34,360 nucleotides of DNA from Streptomyces hydrogenans (GTDB lineage Bacteria > Actinomycetota > Actinomycetes > Streptomycetales > Streptomycetaceae): assembly GCF_014656075.1 (NCBI RefSeq), contig NZ_BNBS01000086.1:1-34360 (forward strand). The letters run 5' to 3'. Under the pieces are notes generated by a model, which did no database searches, was not told the DNA's origin, and saw only the letters and a list, made by a program, of their open reading frames with translations. Of the stretch, positions 1 through 7,678 are shown in pieces. The translations under genes were made by a program, and so were the position numbers. Each line of letters starts with the position of its first letter. The stretch's first letter is position 1.

Positions 1-212
1 GCGGCCGGGGTGGCGGTGGCCCGGGCGCCCCGGCGGGCCGCCGCGATCGCGAGGACGCCGGGGCCGGTGCCGGTGCTCGGGTCGAGCGGGCGGGCGCCGC
101 GCGCCGGGCGTTCGCCCGCGAGGCTCTCCGGGAGCGGGGCGTTGTCGCCCGGGGGCGCGCACGCCCCGGGCGGTCCGGTCGTCCTCGTGGTCCGTGCGCG
201 GCTCGGCCTCAT
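1..212 (-). CDS. Partial SAM-dependent methyltransferase-like protein (C-terminus outside window)
   Basis: The minus strand is open from an ATG at 210-212 to the left edge, giving about 70 residues. From about residue 45 it reads STGTGPGVLAIAAARRG, which resembles motif I (the SAM-binding glycine loop) of HemK-type class I methyltransferases. The preceding 44 residues are proline/arginine-rich and not recognisable, and no good ribosome binding site precedes the ATG, so the true start could lie upstream. Only the N-terminal part is visible, so substrate and function cannot be judged. It diverges from the SRPBCC gene on its right, and 213-351 between them holds no gene I can support, only a perfect 14-bp palindrome at 241-254. 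The call rests on one motif and is tentative. Confidence 0.38.
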   Translation of the reverse strand, partial: MRPSRARTTRTTGPPGACAPPGDNAPLPESLAGERPARGARPLDPSTGTGPGVLAIAAARRGARATATPA

Positions 213-351
213 CTCGCGCGGGTACCCCCGCCCGACGCCGCCACGCGCGCGTGGCGGGCGGAGCCGGGCGGGGGGGGACGGCGGTTACGGGACGCGGGCG
301 CGGGTAGCCGCGCGCCGACAGGTGCTCAGCCGAGAGCAGGAGATGACCGAG

Positions 352-957
352 ATGGTGCACGACACGATCGAGGTGGAGGCCCCGCTGCGCGAGGTCTACG
401 ACCAGTGGACGCAGTTCGAGGAGTTCCCCCGCTTCATGGACGGGGTGGAGGAGGTGCGCCAGCTCGACGACCGGCTCTGCCACTGGCGGACCAAGATCGC
501 GGGCGCGACCCGCGAGTTCGACACCGAGATCGTCGACCAGCTTCCCGACCAGCGGATCGCCTGGCGGACGGTCGGCGGGGACGTGAAGCAGAAGGGCGTC
601 GTCACCTTCGAGCGGGTCGACGACGCGCACACGCGCGTGAGCCTGTCGATGGAGGTGGAGGCGTCGGGCATCGCGGACCGGGCGGCGAAGGCGATGGGGG
701 TCGTGGAGAACCGGATCGAGGGCGACCTGCACCGCTTCAAGCACTTCATCGAGGAGCGGGACCGGGCGACCGGCGGCTGGCGCGGACGACTGCGTCCCGC
801 CGACAGCGCCGGCAACACGCCACCCGCCGACGCGGCCGTGCCGGACGACGACATCCCCCCGCCGCCCGGCCGCTCCCCGCTCCCGTCCGACGCCACGACG
901 CGGCCCGACGCCCCGCCCCCGCCCCCCGCGGGCCCGCCGTACCCGGGACCCGTGTAG
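352..957 (+). CDS. SRPBCC (cyclase/dehydrase, START-like) family protein
   Basis: This encodes a 201-residue protein. Residues 1 to about 145 show the pattern of the cyclase/dehydrase SRPBCC family: a first strand HDTIEVEAPLREVYDQW, then FPRFMDGV, a run of alternating beta-strand segments, and a C-terminal amphipathic helix (DLHRFKHFIEERDR). The last 55 residues are a proline-rich, probably disordered tail. The fold makes a hydrophobic pocket; the usual roles are ligand binding or polyketide aromatisation, and many Streptomyces copies are uncharacterised stress-associated proteins. I chose ATG 352 because AGGAG at 338-342 sits 9 nt upstream; ATG 343 is in frame but touches that ribosome binding site. 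The long in-frame extension to position 10 is not believable as protein. A hypothetical gene follows 2 nt after the stop, so the two are probably co-transcribed. Confidence 0.8.
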   Translation: MVHDTIEVEAPLREVYDQWTQFEEFPRFMDGVEEVRQLDDRLCHWRTKIAGATREFDTEIVDQLPDQRIAWRTVGGDVKQKGVVTFERVDDAHTRVSLSMEVEASGIADRAAKAMGVVENRIEGDLHRFKHFIEERDRATGGWRGRLRPADSAGNTPPADAAVPDDDIPPPPGRSPLPSDATTRPDAPPPPPAGPPYPGPV

Positions 958-959
958 TC

Positions 960-1484
960 GTGAACGACACCGGCCCAGGCCCGAGCCCCGCCCCCTTCCC
1001 TGATCCGGCTGGCGGCTCCGGACCCGGCGGGGCCACCCGCTCCGCCCCCGGCCACCGCCCCGGCTTCCGGCTCCTCGACGTCGCCCTGCACACCGAGGAG
1101 TGGGGCCGGCTCACGGTGGCCCTGGAGGGCGGGCCGGACCACGACGAACCGCTGGTGCTCGGCGAGGGCACGAAAGTGAGCGTGGGGCTGACCTTCCGGT
1201 CGGACCGGGCGGTCGACGGGCTCACCTACGAGGAGCGGCGGACGCGCGAGGGGCGGGGACCGGCCACCACGCGGACCCTGCTCGGCGGCTTCCGCGGCGG
1301 CGGGCCGTACGAGGTGTGGCTGCCCCCGCGGCGGATGCCGGAGGGCCGGGCGCACTGCGGCCTCTATCGGATCACCGGGCGGCTGACGGACGGTCACGGG
1401 CGCGAGCTGGCGCGCGTGGACCACCACGTCCGCCTGGTCCACCTGAGCGGGACCCCCGACCGGCATCCCCCGGTCGGGGCGTGA
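960..1484 (+). CDS. Hypothetical protein, 174 aa
   Basis: This GTG-started gene begins 2 nt after the SRPBCC stop and is probably translationally coupled to it. The first 30 residues are rich in Pro, Gly and Ser. The rest (LLDVALHTEEWGRLTVALEGG, VSVGLTFRSDRAVDGLTYEE, GPYEVWLPPRRMPEGRAHCGLYRITGRL) reads as a beta-rich soluble domain, ending with LARVDHHVRLVHL. There is no signal peptide or membrane segment. I do not recognise the family. The even third-position GC bias and fit between neighbours support a real gene. A strong stem-loop follows the stop. Function is unknown. Confidence 0.6.
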   Translation: MNDTGPGPSPAPFPDPAGGSGPGGATRSAPGHRPGFRLLDVALHTEEWGRLTVALEGGPDHDEPLVLGEGTKVSVGLTFRSDRAVDGLTYEERRTREGRGPATTRTLLGGFRGGGPYEVWLPPRRMPEGRAHCGLYRITGRLTDGHGRELARVDHHVRLVHLSGTPDRHPPVGA

Positions 1485-1531
1485 GCCGGACGGCCGCCTC
1501 GGATGCGGGCGCGACGGCCTGAGGCGAGGAT

Positions 1532-1570
1532 CGACGGGACGGCGGCCCCGGCCGGGCCGCCGTCCCGTCG
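1532..1570. terminator. Strong stem-loop, probable terminator
   Basis: A perfect 14-bp inverted repeat (1532-1545 with 1557-1570, arm CGACGGGACGGCGG) with an 11-nt loop lies between the hypothetical gene and the methyltransferase gene. There is no U-tract, which is common for Streptomyces terminators. It ends 15 nt before the next start codon, next to a GAGAGGA ribosome binding site (from 1570), so it could also affect translation of the methyltransferase. Confidence 0.55.
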
Positions 1571-1585
1571 AGAGGACCCCCGCCC

Positions 1586-2413
1586 ATGGAACCGCGCGAC
1601 CCGAGCCCGTCCGAGCACCCCGGCGGCGGGCGCTACGGCGAGGCCGTCTTCCCGCCCGGACGGCCGGGCGAGGGCGAGCGGATCGACTACGGCGCCCTCG
1701 TCTACGACGACCCGACGATGGCCCGGCTGACGGCGCTCGGCGCCGGGCCCGGCTGGCGCTGCCTCGACGTGGGGGCCGGCACGGGCACCGTCTCCCGGCG
1801 GCTCCTCGGCGAGGCGGGGGTGGCGAGCGTGCTGGCGGTCGACCGTGACGTGCGGTTCCTCGCCGCGCGGCCGGTGCCGGGCCTCGACCTGCTGGAGGCC
1901 GACGTCACCGCCCCGGACTTCGGCCCCGGACGGTTCCGGCTGGTCCACGCGCGGTTCGTGCTGATGCACCTGCCCGAGCGGGAGCGGGTACTCGCCCGGC
2001 TGACCGAGCTGGTCGAGCCCGGCGGGGTACTGGTGCTGAGCGACGCCGTCGACCTGACGAGCGAGGTGGCGCCCGGGACGCCGTACACGCGGGCGATGCG
2101 GGCGATGTGGCGGGGCCTGAAGGACACCATCGGCACCGACGTCTCCTGGGTGCCGGCGTACCCGTCCCTGCTGCGCTCGGCGGGGCTGCGCCGGGTGGGC
2201 GCCGAGCTCCACGTGCCGCCCCTGGTGCCCGGCAGCCCGATCAGCCGGTTCTGGGCGGACACCTGGCAGCGGAGCAGGGCTGCCATGACCGCCACGGGCC
2301 TGGTGGACGACGCGGACCTCGACGGGGCGGTGCGCTATCTGGAGTCGGAGGAGTGCGCGGCGCTGTCGGCCGGGATGCTCACGGTGTGGGGCACGAAGGA
2401 CCAGGGCGTCTGA
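1586..2413 (+). CDS. Class I SAM-dependent methyltransferase
   Basis: This is a 275-residue soluble protein. Motif I is LDVGAGTGTVSRRLL (about residues 56-70). An acidic residue at the end of strand 2 (LAVDRD) would bind the SAM ribose, LLEADVTAPDF is motif II, and FRLVHARFVLMHLPERERVLARLTELVEPGGVLVLSD matches motifs III/IV of UbiE/Methyltransf_25 enzymes. The substrate is not evident; small-molecule O-, N- or C-methylation is the usual role. The ATG is preceded by GAGAGGA at 1570-1576. The gene converges on the MFS gene, leaving 53 nt between their stops. There is no link to the biosynthetic cluster other than distance (about 5 kb). Confidence 0.85.
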   Translation: MEPRDPSPSEHPGGGRYGEAVFPPGRPGEGERIDYGALVYDDPTMARLTALGAGPGWRCLDVGAGTGTVSRRLLGEAGVASVLAVDRDVRFLAARPVPGLDLLEADVTAPDFGPGRFRLVHARFVLMHLPERERVLARLTELVEPGGVLVLSDAVDLTSEVAPGTPYTRAMRAMWRGLKDTIGTDVSWVPAYPSLLRSAGLRRVGAELHVPPLVPGSPISRFWADTWQRSRAAMTATGLVDDADLDGAVRYLESEECAALSAGMLTVWGTKDQGV

Positions 2414-2466
2414 CGATTCCCGTCGGGTCCGGCCCACCCGGCACGATCCGAAGGACACATCGCCCT

Positions 2467-3663
2467 CTAGGACGACGGCGCGGCCGCTCGCGCGCGGCGC
2501 AGCAGGTAGGCCCCGGCGGAGGCGACCAGGACCAGCATGCAGGCGATGAAGACCAGGCCGGCGCCCTCCAGGCCGAGCGGGTCGGCCAGCAGGCCGACGC
2601 CGATCACCGGGATCGAGATGCCGATGTACGCGACCACGAAGAGGGACGAGATGACGGCGGCCCGCTGGTCGGGGGGCGAGGCGGCGGCGACGGCGGAGAG
2701 CGCCGCGCGGAAGGCGAGGCCCTGCCCGGTGCCGCCCACGAGGGCGGCGAGGACGATGAAGACGAGCAGGTCCGTGGCGAGGGCGACGGCGAGCAGGACG
2801 AGGCCCGCGAAGAGGACGGCGCAGCCCAGCGGCAGCGAACGGCTGGGCCCGACGCGCCCCGCGGCGACCTGCCCGCCGGTGGAGGCGAAGAACGCGAGGG
2901 CGACGACGATGCCGCTGACGGCGTGGTTGTCGACGTGCAGGTAACGGGCGAGGAAGGCGGGGCTGACGGAGGTGAAGACCCCGAAGAGGGCGAAGCCGGC
3001 GAAGGAGGCGACGGCCGCCGGCACGAAGACGGCCCGCACCCGGGCCGGGAGGGCCGGTTTGCGGGGACGCACGGCGCCGAGGGGCCGGCGCTCCGCCACC
3101 GTCTCCGGCAGCCACTGCAGGACCAGCGCCGCGACCGCGACGAGGGCGAGGTGGACGGCGAAGGGCAGCAGCAGCGGGTCGGGCGCGTACTCGGCGAGGA
3201 GCCCGGCGAGGAGCGGCCCGCAGCCGAGGCCGCCCATGTTGGCGGCGGTCGCGACGAGGGTGGCGCGCGCGGTGCCGCCCGGCGGGGCCAGCTCCATCAC
3301 GTAGGCGGTCGCGGCTCCGGTGAAGAGGCCCGCCGAGAGCCCGGACAGCAGCCGGCCCGCGTACAGCCAGCCGAGGGCGTCGGCGCACAGGAAGCAGACG
3401 GCGCTCGCCGCCGCGAAGGCGAGACCCCAGCGCAGGGTGGGGCGCCTGCCGATGGTGTCGGAGGCGTTGCCCGCGAGGAGGAGCACACCGATGACACCGA
3501 AGGCGTACACGGCGTACACCACGGTGACGGTGAGTTCGGAGAAGCCGAACTTCTCCTGGTACAGGGGGTAGAGCGGGGTCGGGAGCGTGGTGCCGGCCAT
3601 GCACACCACGAACACCGCTCCGCCGAGCAGACACCGCAGCCACCCGCGTCGATCACCGGCCAT
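2467..3663 (-). CDS. MFS transporter (drug/sugar efflux type)
   Basis: This 398-residue membrane protein has about 12 hydrophobic segments. The major facilitator motif A is present in the loop after TM2 (GNASDTIGRRPTL), and the first helix is LLGGAVFVVCMAGTTLPTPLYPLY. TM5 contains the antiporter-like glycine-rich run GGLGCGPLLAGLL. The family exports drugs or sugars by proton antiport; the substrate here is unknown. I placed the start at ATG 3661-3663 because the sequence further upstream is not membrane-like and includes poor coding sequence; no strong ribosome binding site is visible. The 189 nt upstream of it (3664-3852) hold no gene. A terminal charged RRARAAAPSS tail follows the last helix. 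Confidence 0.85.
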   Translation of the reverse strand: MAGDRRGWLRCLLGGAVFVVCMAGTTLPTPLYPLYQEKFGFSELTVTVVYAVYAFGVIGVLLLAGNASDTIGRRPTLRWGLAFAAASAVCFLCADALGWLYAGRLLSGLSAGLFTGAATAYVMELAPPGGTARATLVATAANMGGLGCGPLLAGLLAEYAPDPLLLPFAVHLALVAVAALVLQWLPETVAERRPLGAVRPRKPALPARVRAVFVPAAVASFAGFALFGVFTSVSPAFLARYLHVDNHAVSGIVVALAFFASTGGQVAAGRVGPSRSLPLGCAVLFAGLVLLAVALATDLLVFIVLAALVGGTGQGLAFRAALSAVAAASPPDQRAAVISSLFVVAYIGISIPVIGVGLLADPLGLEGAGLVFIACMLVLVASAGAYLLRRARAAAPSS

Positions 3664-3852
3664 AGCGGTGACCGTAACCCGCGCGCCCCCTCCGCCCTCG
3701 GCAGCGCGGCGGACCGGCCACACCGGCGGCGGCACGGAAGGCACGCGCGGACGGGCGGGGCGAGCGGAGGACCGAGAGGGCGGACGGGCAGGGGCGGACG
3801 GGCGCCGTGTGCGGAGGCGCCCGGCGCCGTCCGCCGTGCGGGACGGGCCGGG

Positions 3853-4134
3853 TCAGCCGCCGGGCACCCAGTGGTTGTGGACGTCCAGCACGCGGGGCAT
3901 CGGCCCCTCGGGCCAGCCGAGGCCGACCGCGACCGGCATCATCTTCTCCGCGAAGGCCCGCATCTGCGCCTCGCTCGCCCAGATGTCGAAGATCTCCAGG
4001 CCGCTTTCGGTCGCCACGCACGCGTGCGCGACGCACCCGTCGAAGATCTCGGGGGTCTCCTGGAGCTTGGCGTTGAGCGTGTCGTACTGATCCGCACTGA
4101 TTCCGTCGAGAACGGCGTGGACGAGGATCGCCAT
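3853..4134 (-). CDS. Small dimeric alpha/beta-barrel-like protein
   Basis: This is a 93-residue protein beginning MAILVHAVLDGISADQYDTLNAKL and containing FDGCVAHACVATESGLEIFDIWASEAQMRAFAEKMMP. The alternation of a short beta strand, helix, paired strands (CVAHACV, LEIFDIW) and a second helix is that of the ferredoxin-like dimeric barrel found in small antibiotic-biosynthesis-monooxygenase (ABM)-like proteins. These often bind small ligands or have no demonstrated activity. The start is well supported by a GAGGAGGAAGG ribosome binding site just upstream of ATG 4132-4134. It is transcribed divergently from the isochorismatase-family gene, and the shared 148-nt region has a 7-bp hairpin at 4203-4219. 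Exact function is unknown. Confidence 0.7.
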   Translation of the reverse strand: MAILVHAVLDGISADQYDTLNAKLQETPEIFDGCVAHACVATESGLEIFDIWASEAQMRAFAEKMMPVAVGLGWPEGPMPRVLDVHNHWVPGG

Positions 4135-4282
4135 GGCCCTTCCTCCTCGTGAGGCGATGCTCCACCCCCTCCCCACCAGCACACCACGCGGGGCCGGGGA
4201 CGGCACCCGCTCCGGGTGCGCGCGGCGGGCCGTGCCGGTATGCCGGGAGTACCGGTGGACGAGACGGAGGGTGGTGACCGTG

Positions 4283-4819
4283 ATGACGCGCGCGGCGCTC
4301 GTCGTGATCGACATGCTCAACACGTACGAGCACGAGGACGCGGACCGGCTCGTGCCGTCCGTGACGGCGGCGGTGCCCGCGATCAGCCGGCTGCTGCGGC
4401 GGGCCCGGGTCGCCGGGGCGCCGGTCGTCTACGCCAACGACAACTTCGGGCAGTGGCGCTCCCACCACGGCGAGATCCTCGACCTGGCGCTCGCGGGCCG
4501 CCGGCCGGACCTGGTCGAGCCGGTCCGGCCGGACGACGAGGCGATGTTCGTCGTGAAGGCGCGCCACTCGGTCTTCTACGAGACGCCGCTCGCCTATCTG
4601 CTCCGCTCCCTCGACGTGACCGAGCTCGTGCTGACCGGCCAGGTGACGGAGCAGTGCGTGCTCTACTCCGCCCTGGACGCGCACATCCGCCACCTGCGGG
4701 TGACGGTCCCCCGGGACGCGGTCGCCCACATCCACGAGGACCTCGCGGGGGCCGCGCTGCGGATGATCGAGCGGAACATGGGCGGCCGGATCGTGGACGC
4801 GGCCGACGTCACGTTCTGA
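4283..4819 (+). CDS. Isochorismatase-family cysteine hydrolase
   Basis: This is a 178-residue cytosolic hydrolase. The family's catalytic triad is visible: Asp10 (ALVVIDML), Lys92 (FVVKARHSVF) and Cys125 (TGQVTEQCVLYS), with the usual non-proline cis-peptide region just before the Cys. Family members hydrolyse nicotinamide, N-carbamoyl amines, biuret-like amides or isochorismate; the triad alone does not choose among them. GGAGG at 4266-4270 fits either GTG 4280 (9 nt) or ATG 4283 (12 nt), so the start may be one codon earlier. It is divergent from the small barrel protein. There is no clear functional tie to neighbours. Confidence 0.85.
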   Translation: MTRAALVVIDMLNTYEHEDADRLVPSVTAAVPAISRLLRRARVAGAPVVYANDNFGQWRSHHGEILDLALAGRRPDLVEPVRPDDEAMFVVKARHSVFYETPLAYLLRSLDVTELVLTGQVTEQCVLYSALDAHIRHLRVTVPRDAVAHIHEDLAGAALRMIERNMGGRIVDAADVTF

Positions 4820-4868
4820 CCGGGCTGCGGCTACGGGTCCCGGTTCGGGCTTCGGCTTCGGGCTCCGT

Positions 4869-5090
4869 CTACAGCGCGAAGCCCAGGAGGGCGACCTCCA
4901 GCGGGAGGGCGGGGCGCTCGGGGAGCGCGGGCGGTTCCGCGCCGCGGCCGGTGTGGGTGGGGCGCACCGGGCGGAGGGCCGCGAGGCCGTCGGCGGCCCA
5001 GCCGGAGCCGGTGGCGGGAAGGGAGAGGGTCATCCGCCGGCCGTCGGCCAGGGTGGTCTCCAGGGTGTTCGGGTCGTTCGTCGTCCGCAT
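4869..5090 (-). CDS. Small hypothetical protein, 73 aa
   Basis: This short frame starts at ATG 5088-5090 behind GTGAGG. It reads MRTTNDPNTLETTLADGRR, then a neutral proline- and alanine-rich second half ending LPLEVALLGFAL. It has no signal peptide, membrane helix or recognised motif. Support is limited to a plausible ribosome binding site and an N-terminal half with normal composition. An overlapping frame (4831-5100, minus) is richer in Arg/Pro and less convincing. It lies in a gene-poor stretch before the tandem repeat. Confidence 0.42.
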   Translation of the reverse strand: MRTTNDPNTLETTLADGRRMTLSLPATGSGWAADGLAALRPVRPTHTGRGAEPPALPERPALPLEVALLGFAL

Positions 5091-5166
5091 GGCACCTCAC
5101 TCGGGTCGCACACGATGGATCACGGCTTCCTGGAGGGGAGACGCGCGGGCGGGCCGGGAGGTTCCC

Positions 5167-5347
5167 GGCGGGAACGGGACGGCGGGAACGGGACGGCGGG
5201 AACGGGACGGCGGGAACGGGACGGCGGGAACCGGACGGAGGGAGCCGCGAGGCGAGAACCGGGCAGCCTGACCGAACGGCGGGAACAGGAGGGCGGGAAC
5301 CGACCCGCGGGAACCGGACGGCAGGGACCGGACGGCAGGAGGCGCGT
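5167..5347. repeat. Degenerate 14-bp tandem repeat array
   Basis: Five consecutive units of GGCGGGAACGGGAC fill 5167-5236, the fifth with one change. A diverged stretch of 41 nt follows, then five looser units fill 5278-5347 in near-phase. That makes about 13 units in all. Because 14 is not a multiple of 3 the array cannot encode a simple protein repeat. It sits between the small hypothetical gene and the end of the MFS gene, with no spacers, so it is not a CRISPR. Confidence 0.8.
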
Positions 5348-5361
5348 CCGGTCCCTTTCGG

Positions 5362-6633
5362 TCACCCCTTCTCGGTGGCCGCCCCGCTCGCGGCGGGTTC
5401 CGGCTCGGGCTGCTCCACGTCCTTGACGCGGCGGGTGAGGCGGGTGCCGATGCCGAACTGGGCGGCGGCCGCGGCTACGGCGACGACCAGGCAGCCGATC
5501 CAGAGCGGGGCCGCGCCCCAGGTGTGGATGACCCAGCCGCCGACCAGCGGCGCGACGACGGCGGAGCCGGTCCAGGCGACCTGGTAGAGGCCCTGGTAGC
5601 GGCCGCGCAGGTGAGCCGGGGAGATCCGGGCGACGAGCGCGAAGCTGGTGGGGGTGTTGCCGATCTCGCCCAGGGTCCAGACGATGATCGAGGCGGCGTA
5701 GATCCAGGCGGTGTGGCCGAAGAGGAGCACCGAGTAGCCGACGCCGATGAGCGCCGACGACCCGGCCAGCACCCAGGATTCGGGGAACCGCTTGTAGAGG
5801 CGGGTGAGCGGCAGCTGCACGGTGACGATCACGATGCCGTTGAGCGCGGCCACCTGGCCGTAGGTGCTCGGCGAGAAGCCGTCCTGGCCCATCGCGATGG
5901 GCAGGCCGCTCTCCGACTGGAGCAGGACGGTGAGGACGAGGAACTGGGCGGCGACGAAGGCGACGAAGGCGCGGTCGCGCAGCACGGCGCCGAAGCCCTC
6001 CGCCTCCTCGGCCTCGGTGGGCGCGGTCGTCGTGGCGCGGCCGGGGACGCGGGTCGCGATCATCACGGCGCCGATCAGGGTGGTGGCGCCGTTGAGCCAG
6101 AAGAGGGCGGTGTAGCCGGTGAGCGAGACGAGACCGACGGAGAGCATGGCGATCGAGTAACCGACGTTGATGGCCCAGAAGTTGAGCGAGTAGGCGCGGA
6201 CCTGGTCCTTGCCGGGGATGACGTCGGCGATCAGCGCGTTGTGGGCGGGCCGGGTCGCGTTGTTCGTCACGCCGACGACGAAGGCACCGACGAGCAGGGC
6301 CCACGGCGAGCGGGCGTAGGCGAGGGCGATCATGCTCACCGACGTGGCGCCGAGCGCGCCGACGAGGGTCGGCTTGTGGCCGAAGCGGTCGCCGAGGGCA
6401 CCGCCGAAGGGCCCGGCCACGAGGGATCCGACGCCGATGCCGGCCACGACGGTGCCGGCGAAGGCGGCGCTGCGGTCCAGCTCCTCGGTGATGTAGAAGG
6501 CGAGGAGGGGCATCACGAAGCCGCAGGCGCGGTTGATGAGTTGAGCGGTCCAGAGCCACCAGAAGCCGGACGGGAGCCCGCCGAAGGTCGTGACGAGTGA
6601 GGAGCGCGCCCTCGTCAGTGGCTGGAATCGCAT
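5362..6633 (-). CDS. MFS transporter
   Basis: This is a 423-residue, roughly 12-helix major facilitator. After the N-terminal RFQPLTRARSSLVTTFGGLPSGFWWLW the first helix begins. Motif A appears as GGALGDRFGHKPTL in the TM2-3 loop, followed by a TM5 region FWAINVGYSIAMLSVG. The C-terminus is a hydrophilic tail rich in Glu and Ala. The family moves drugs or metabolites by proton coupling; the substrate is not evident. The start at ATG 6631-6633 has GAAGG upstream. It is the last gene before the hydrazine cluster and is divergent from it across a 524-nt gene-free region. It could be a self-resistance exporter for the cluster, but this is inferred from position only. Confidence 0.85.
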   Translation of the reverse strand: MRFQPLTRARSSLVTTFGGLPSGFWWLWTAQLINRACGFVMPLLAFYITEELDRSAAFAGTVVAGIGVGSLVAGPFGGALGDRFGHKPTLVGALGATSVSMIALAYARSPWALLVGAFVVGVTNNATRPAHNALIADVIPGKDQVRAYSLNFWAINVGYSIAMLSVGLVSLTGYTALFWLNGATTLIGAVMIATRVPGRATTTAPTEAEEAEGFGAVLRDRAFVAFVAAQFLVLTVLLQSESGLPIAMGQDGFSPSTYGQVAALNGIVIVTVQLPLTRLYKRFPESWVLAGSSALIGVGYSVLLFGHTAWIYAASIIVWTLGEIGNTPTSFALVARISPAHLRGRYQGLYQVAWTGSAVVAPLVGGWVIHTWGAAPLWIGCLVVAVAAAAAQFGIGTRLTRRVKDVEQPEPEPAASGAATEKG

Positions 6634-7157
6634 GCGTTCCCCTTCGTGGTGAGACCCGTGGACGGGGTGGATGGTACGAGACCCGCGTTCCGCCGGTCCG
6701 AACACCGAATGAATACCGGCCACGGCGGTTCCGCGAAAGGCGGGAACGCGCCACTCACCTCTCGGACACGTCGCGGAGATCCATGCGCGAACCGCCCCCG
6801 TATGGGGTTCACCGACGGGATAGGGAAGCTTTCGGCGGAAGAGTGCCGGTGTTCTCCACTTGGCGCTACGTTGGTCTGCGGCCCGAATCCCAAGTACGTG
6901 CAAAGTTCCGGGAAATGACGAGGTGACACGCAAATGACGAGGTCAGCGGGGGCTTTCGCCGCGCCCTCTCAGTCTCTATGATCTTACTCGCGCACCGGCC
7001 CCATGCACTGATCTACCGCTATTTATGAGGATCTGTCAGAGCCATTCGTACCCTGACCAGGTACGGGACACGGCAGTGGCGGATCCCCCGATTCTCCTAG
7101 GTGTACAAGGCACGTTCCGTACGGATGACCAACGACGGTTCGGAGGCGAAGAGCAAC
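6634..7157. promoter_or_regulatory. Gene-free divergent region with probable cluster promoter
   Basis: No gene can be supported in these 524 bases, which are less GC-rich than their surroundings, especially 6900-7130. Visible elements are two 12-bp direct repeats (6913-6924, 6932-6943), a TATGAT -10-like hexamer at 6977-6982 (its -35 is poor), a 6-bp-arm inverted repeat CGTACC/GGTACG at 7047-7065 and the palindrome TCCGTACGGA at 7116-7125. The start point and regulator are not determinable from sequence. Confidence 0.5.
6913..6943. repeat. Two 12-bp direct repeats (AAATGACGAGGT), possible operator
   Basis: AAATGACGAGGT occurs at 6913-6924 and again at 6932-6943, a 19-nt period or nearly two helical turns. 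The pair lies just upstream of the TATGAT element, a position expected for an activator or repressor site. There is no pathway-specific activator gene in the window to pair with it. Confidence 0.4.
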
Positions 7158-7205
7158 ATGACGGACTTGGAGCACGATCCACGGGCGGGGACCACCGCCG
7201 CATGA
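7158..7205 (+). CDS. Candidate 15-residue leader peptide
   Basis: ATG 7158-7160 has GGAGG at 7142-7146 (11 nt spacing) and opens a 15-codon frame, MTDLEHDPRAGTTAA. Its TGA (7203-7205) overlaps the ATG (7202-7204) of the first cluster gene as ATGA. The downstream gene lacks a good ribosome binding site of its own, so its translation would depend on this short frame. The peptide has no obvious attenuation codons such as runs of one amino acid. It may simply be a translational coupler, or the product of an alternative start. Confidence 0.4.
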   Translation: MTDLEHDPRAGTTAA

Positions 7206-7678
7206 ATCCCCTGACCTATGTACCGCGTCTGGTGAAGGCGCTTCCCCCGGTGCACGTGAACGGGCGGACGCTGAAGGCGTACGCGATGTTCGCCGACCCG
7301 GAGCGGGCGGACGACGTGCCGAAGCCGGAGTGGCTGGAGCGGCACGCGGCGACCGTGCTGAGCGGACCGCCGGGCGAGGGGGACCACCCGGCCGGCTTCC
7401 TGATCCTGCACCACGGCATGGAAGGAACGTATCTGCTGGTGAGCCAGTGGTACGACGCCGACATGCTCAAGCACTGGGTGCGCGGAGCGGTGACCGACGC
7501 GGAGGGGAACACGGTCTTCGCCCCGCTCGCCGAGCGGGACCTGATCGCCTGCGTCTGGGAGCTGGAAGTCGTGAAGTACGAGCGCGACGCCTGGGTCAAC
7601 ACCGTGCTCGCGCGCGGCAGTGCCGACCGGGACGCACTCGACGCGTATCTGGAGACGACCTTCTCGGGGTGGGTGTGA
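7202..7678 (+). CDS. Conserved-looking hypothetical protein, first gene of the cluster
   Basis: This is a 158-residue soluble protein beginning MNPLTYVPRLVKALPPVHVNGRTLKAYAMF, with internal GDHPAGFLILHHGMEGTYLLVSQWYDADMLKHWVRGAV and ending YLETTFSGWV. Trp-rich and aromatic beta-like segments suggest a small globular domain, but I do not recognise a family or catalytic motif. Its stop overlaps the next start as GTGA, so it is translated with the GNAT gene. The ATG follows no clear ribosome binding site and overlaps the stop of a 15-codon frame. An in-frame ATG at 7025 would add about 60 residues of unlikely protein and was not chosen. Being locked to the operon's head argues for a role in the pathway, but the role is unknown. 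Confidence 0.72.
   Translation: MNPLTYVPRLVKALPPVHVNGRTLKAYAMFADPERADDVPKPEWLERHAATVLSGPPGEGDHPAGFLILHHGMEGTYLLVSQWYDADMLKHWVRGAVTDAEGNTVFAPLAERDLIACVWELEVVKYERDAWVNTVLARGSADRDALDAYLETTFSGWV

Noticed and set aside
10..342. Long N-terminal extension of the SRPBCC protein
   Set aside because: The extension is Arg/Pro/Gly-rich and has shadow-like composition. A good ribosome binding site precedes ATG 352, and methyltransferase-like coding lies on the opposite strand.
4203..4219. 7-bp hairpin in the divergent 4135-4282 region as an operator
   Set aside because: It is GC-rich and short, with no matching copy elsewhere in the window; chance occurrence is likely at this base composition.
4831..5100. 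Alternative 89-residue minus-strand frame over the small hypothetical gene
   Set aside because: It is Arg/Pro-rich, without a convincing ribosome binding site. The overlapping 73-residue frame is better supported.
5167..5347. CRISPR array
   Set aside because: Units are 14 bp and contiguous, with no unique spacers and no cas genes.
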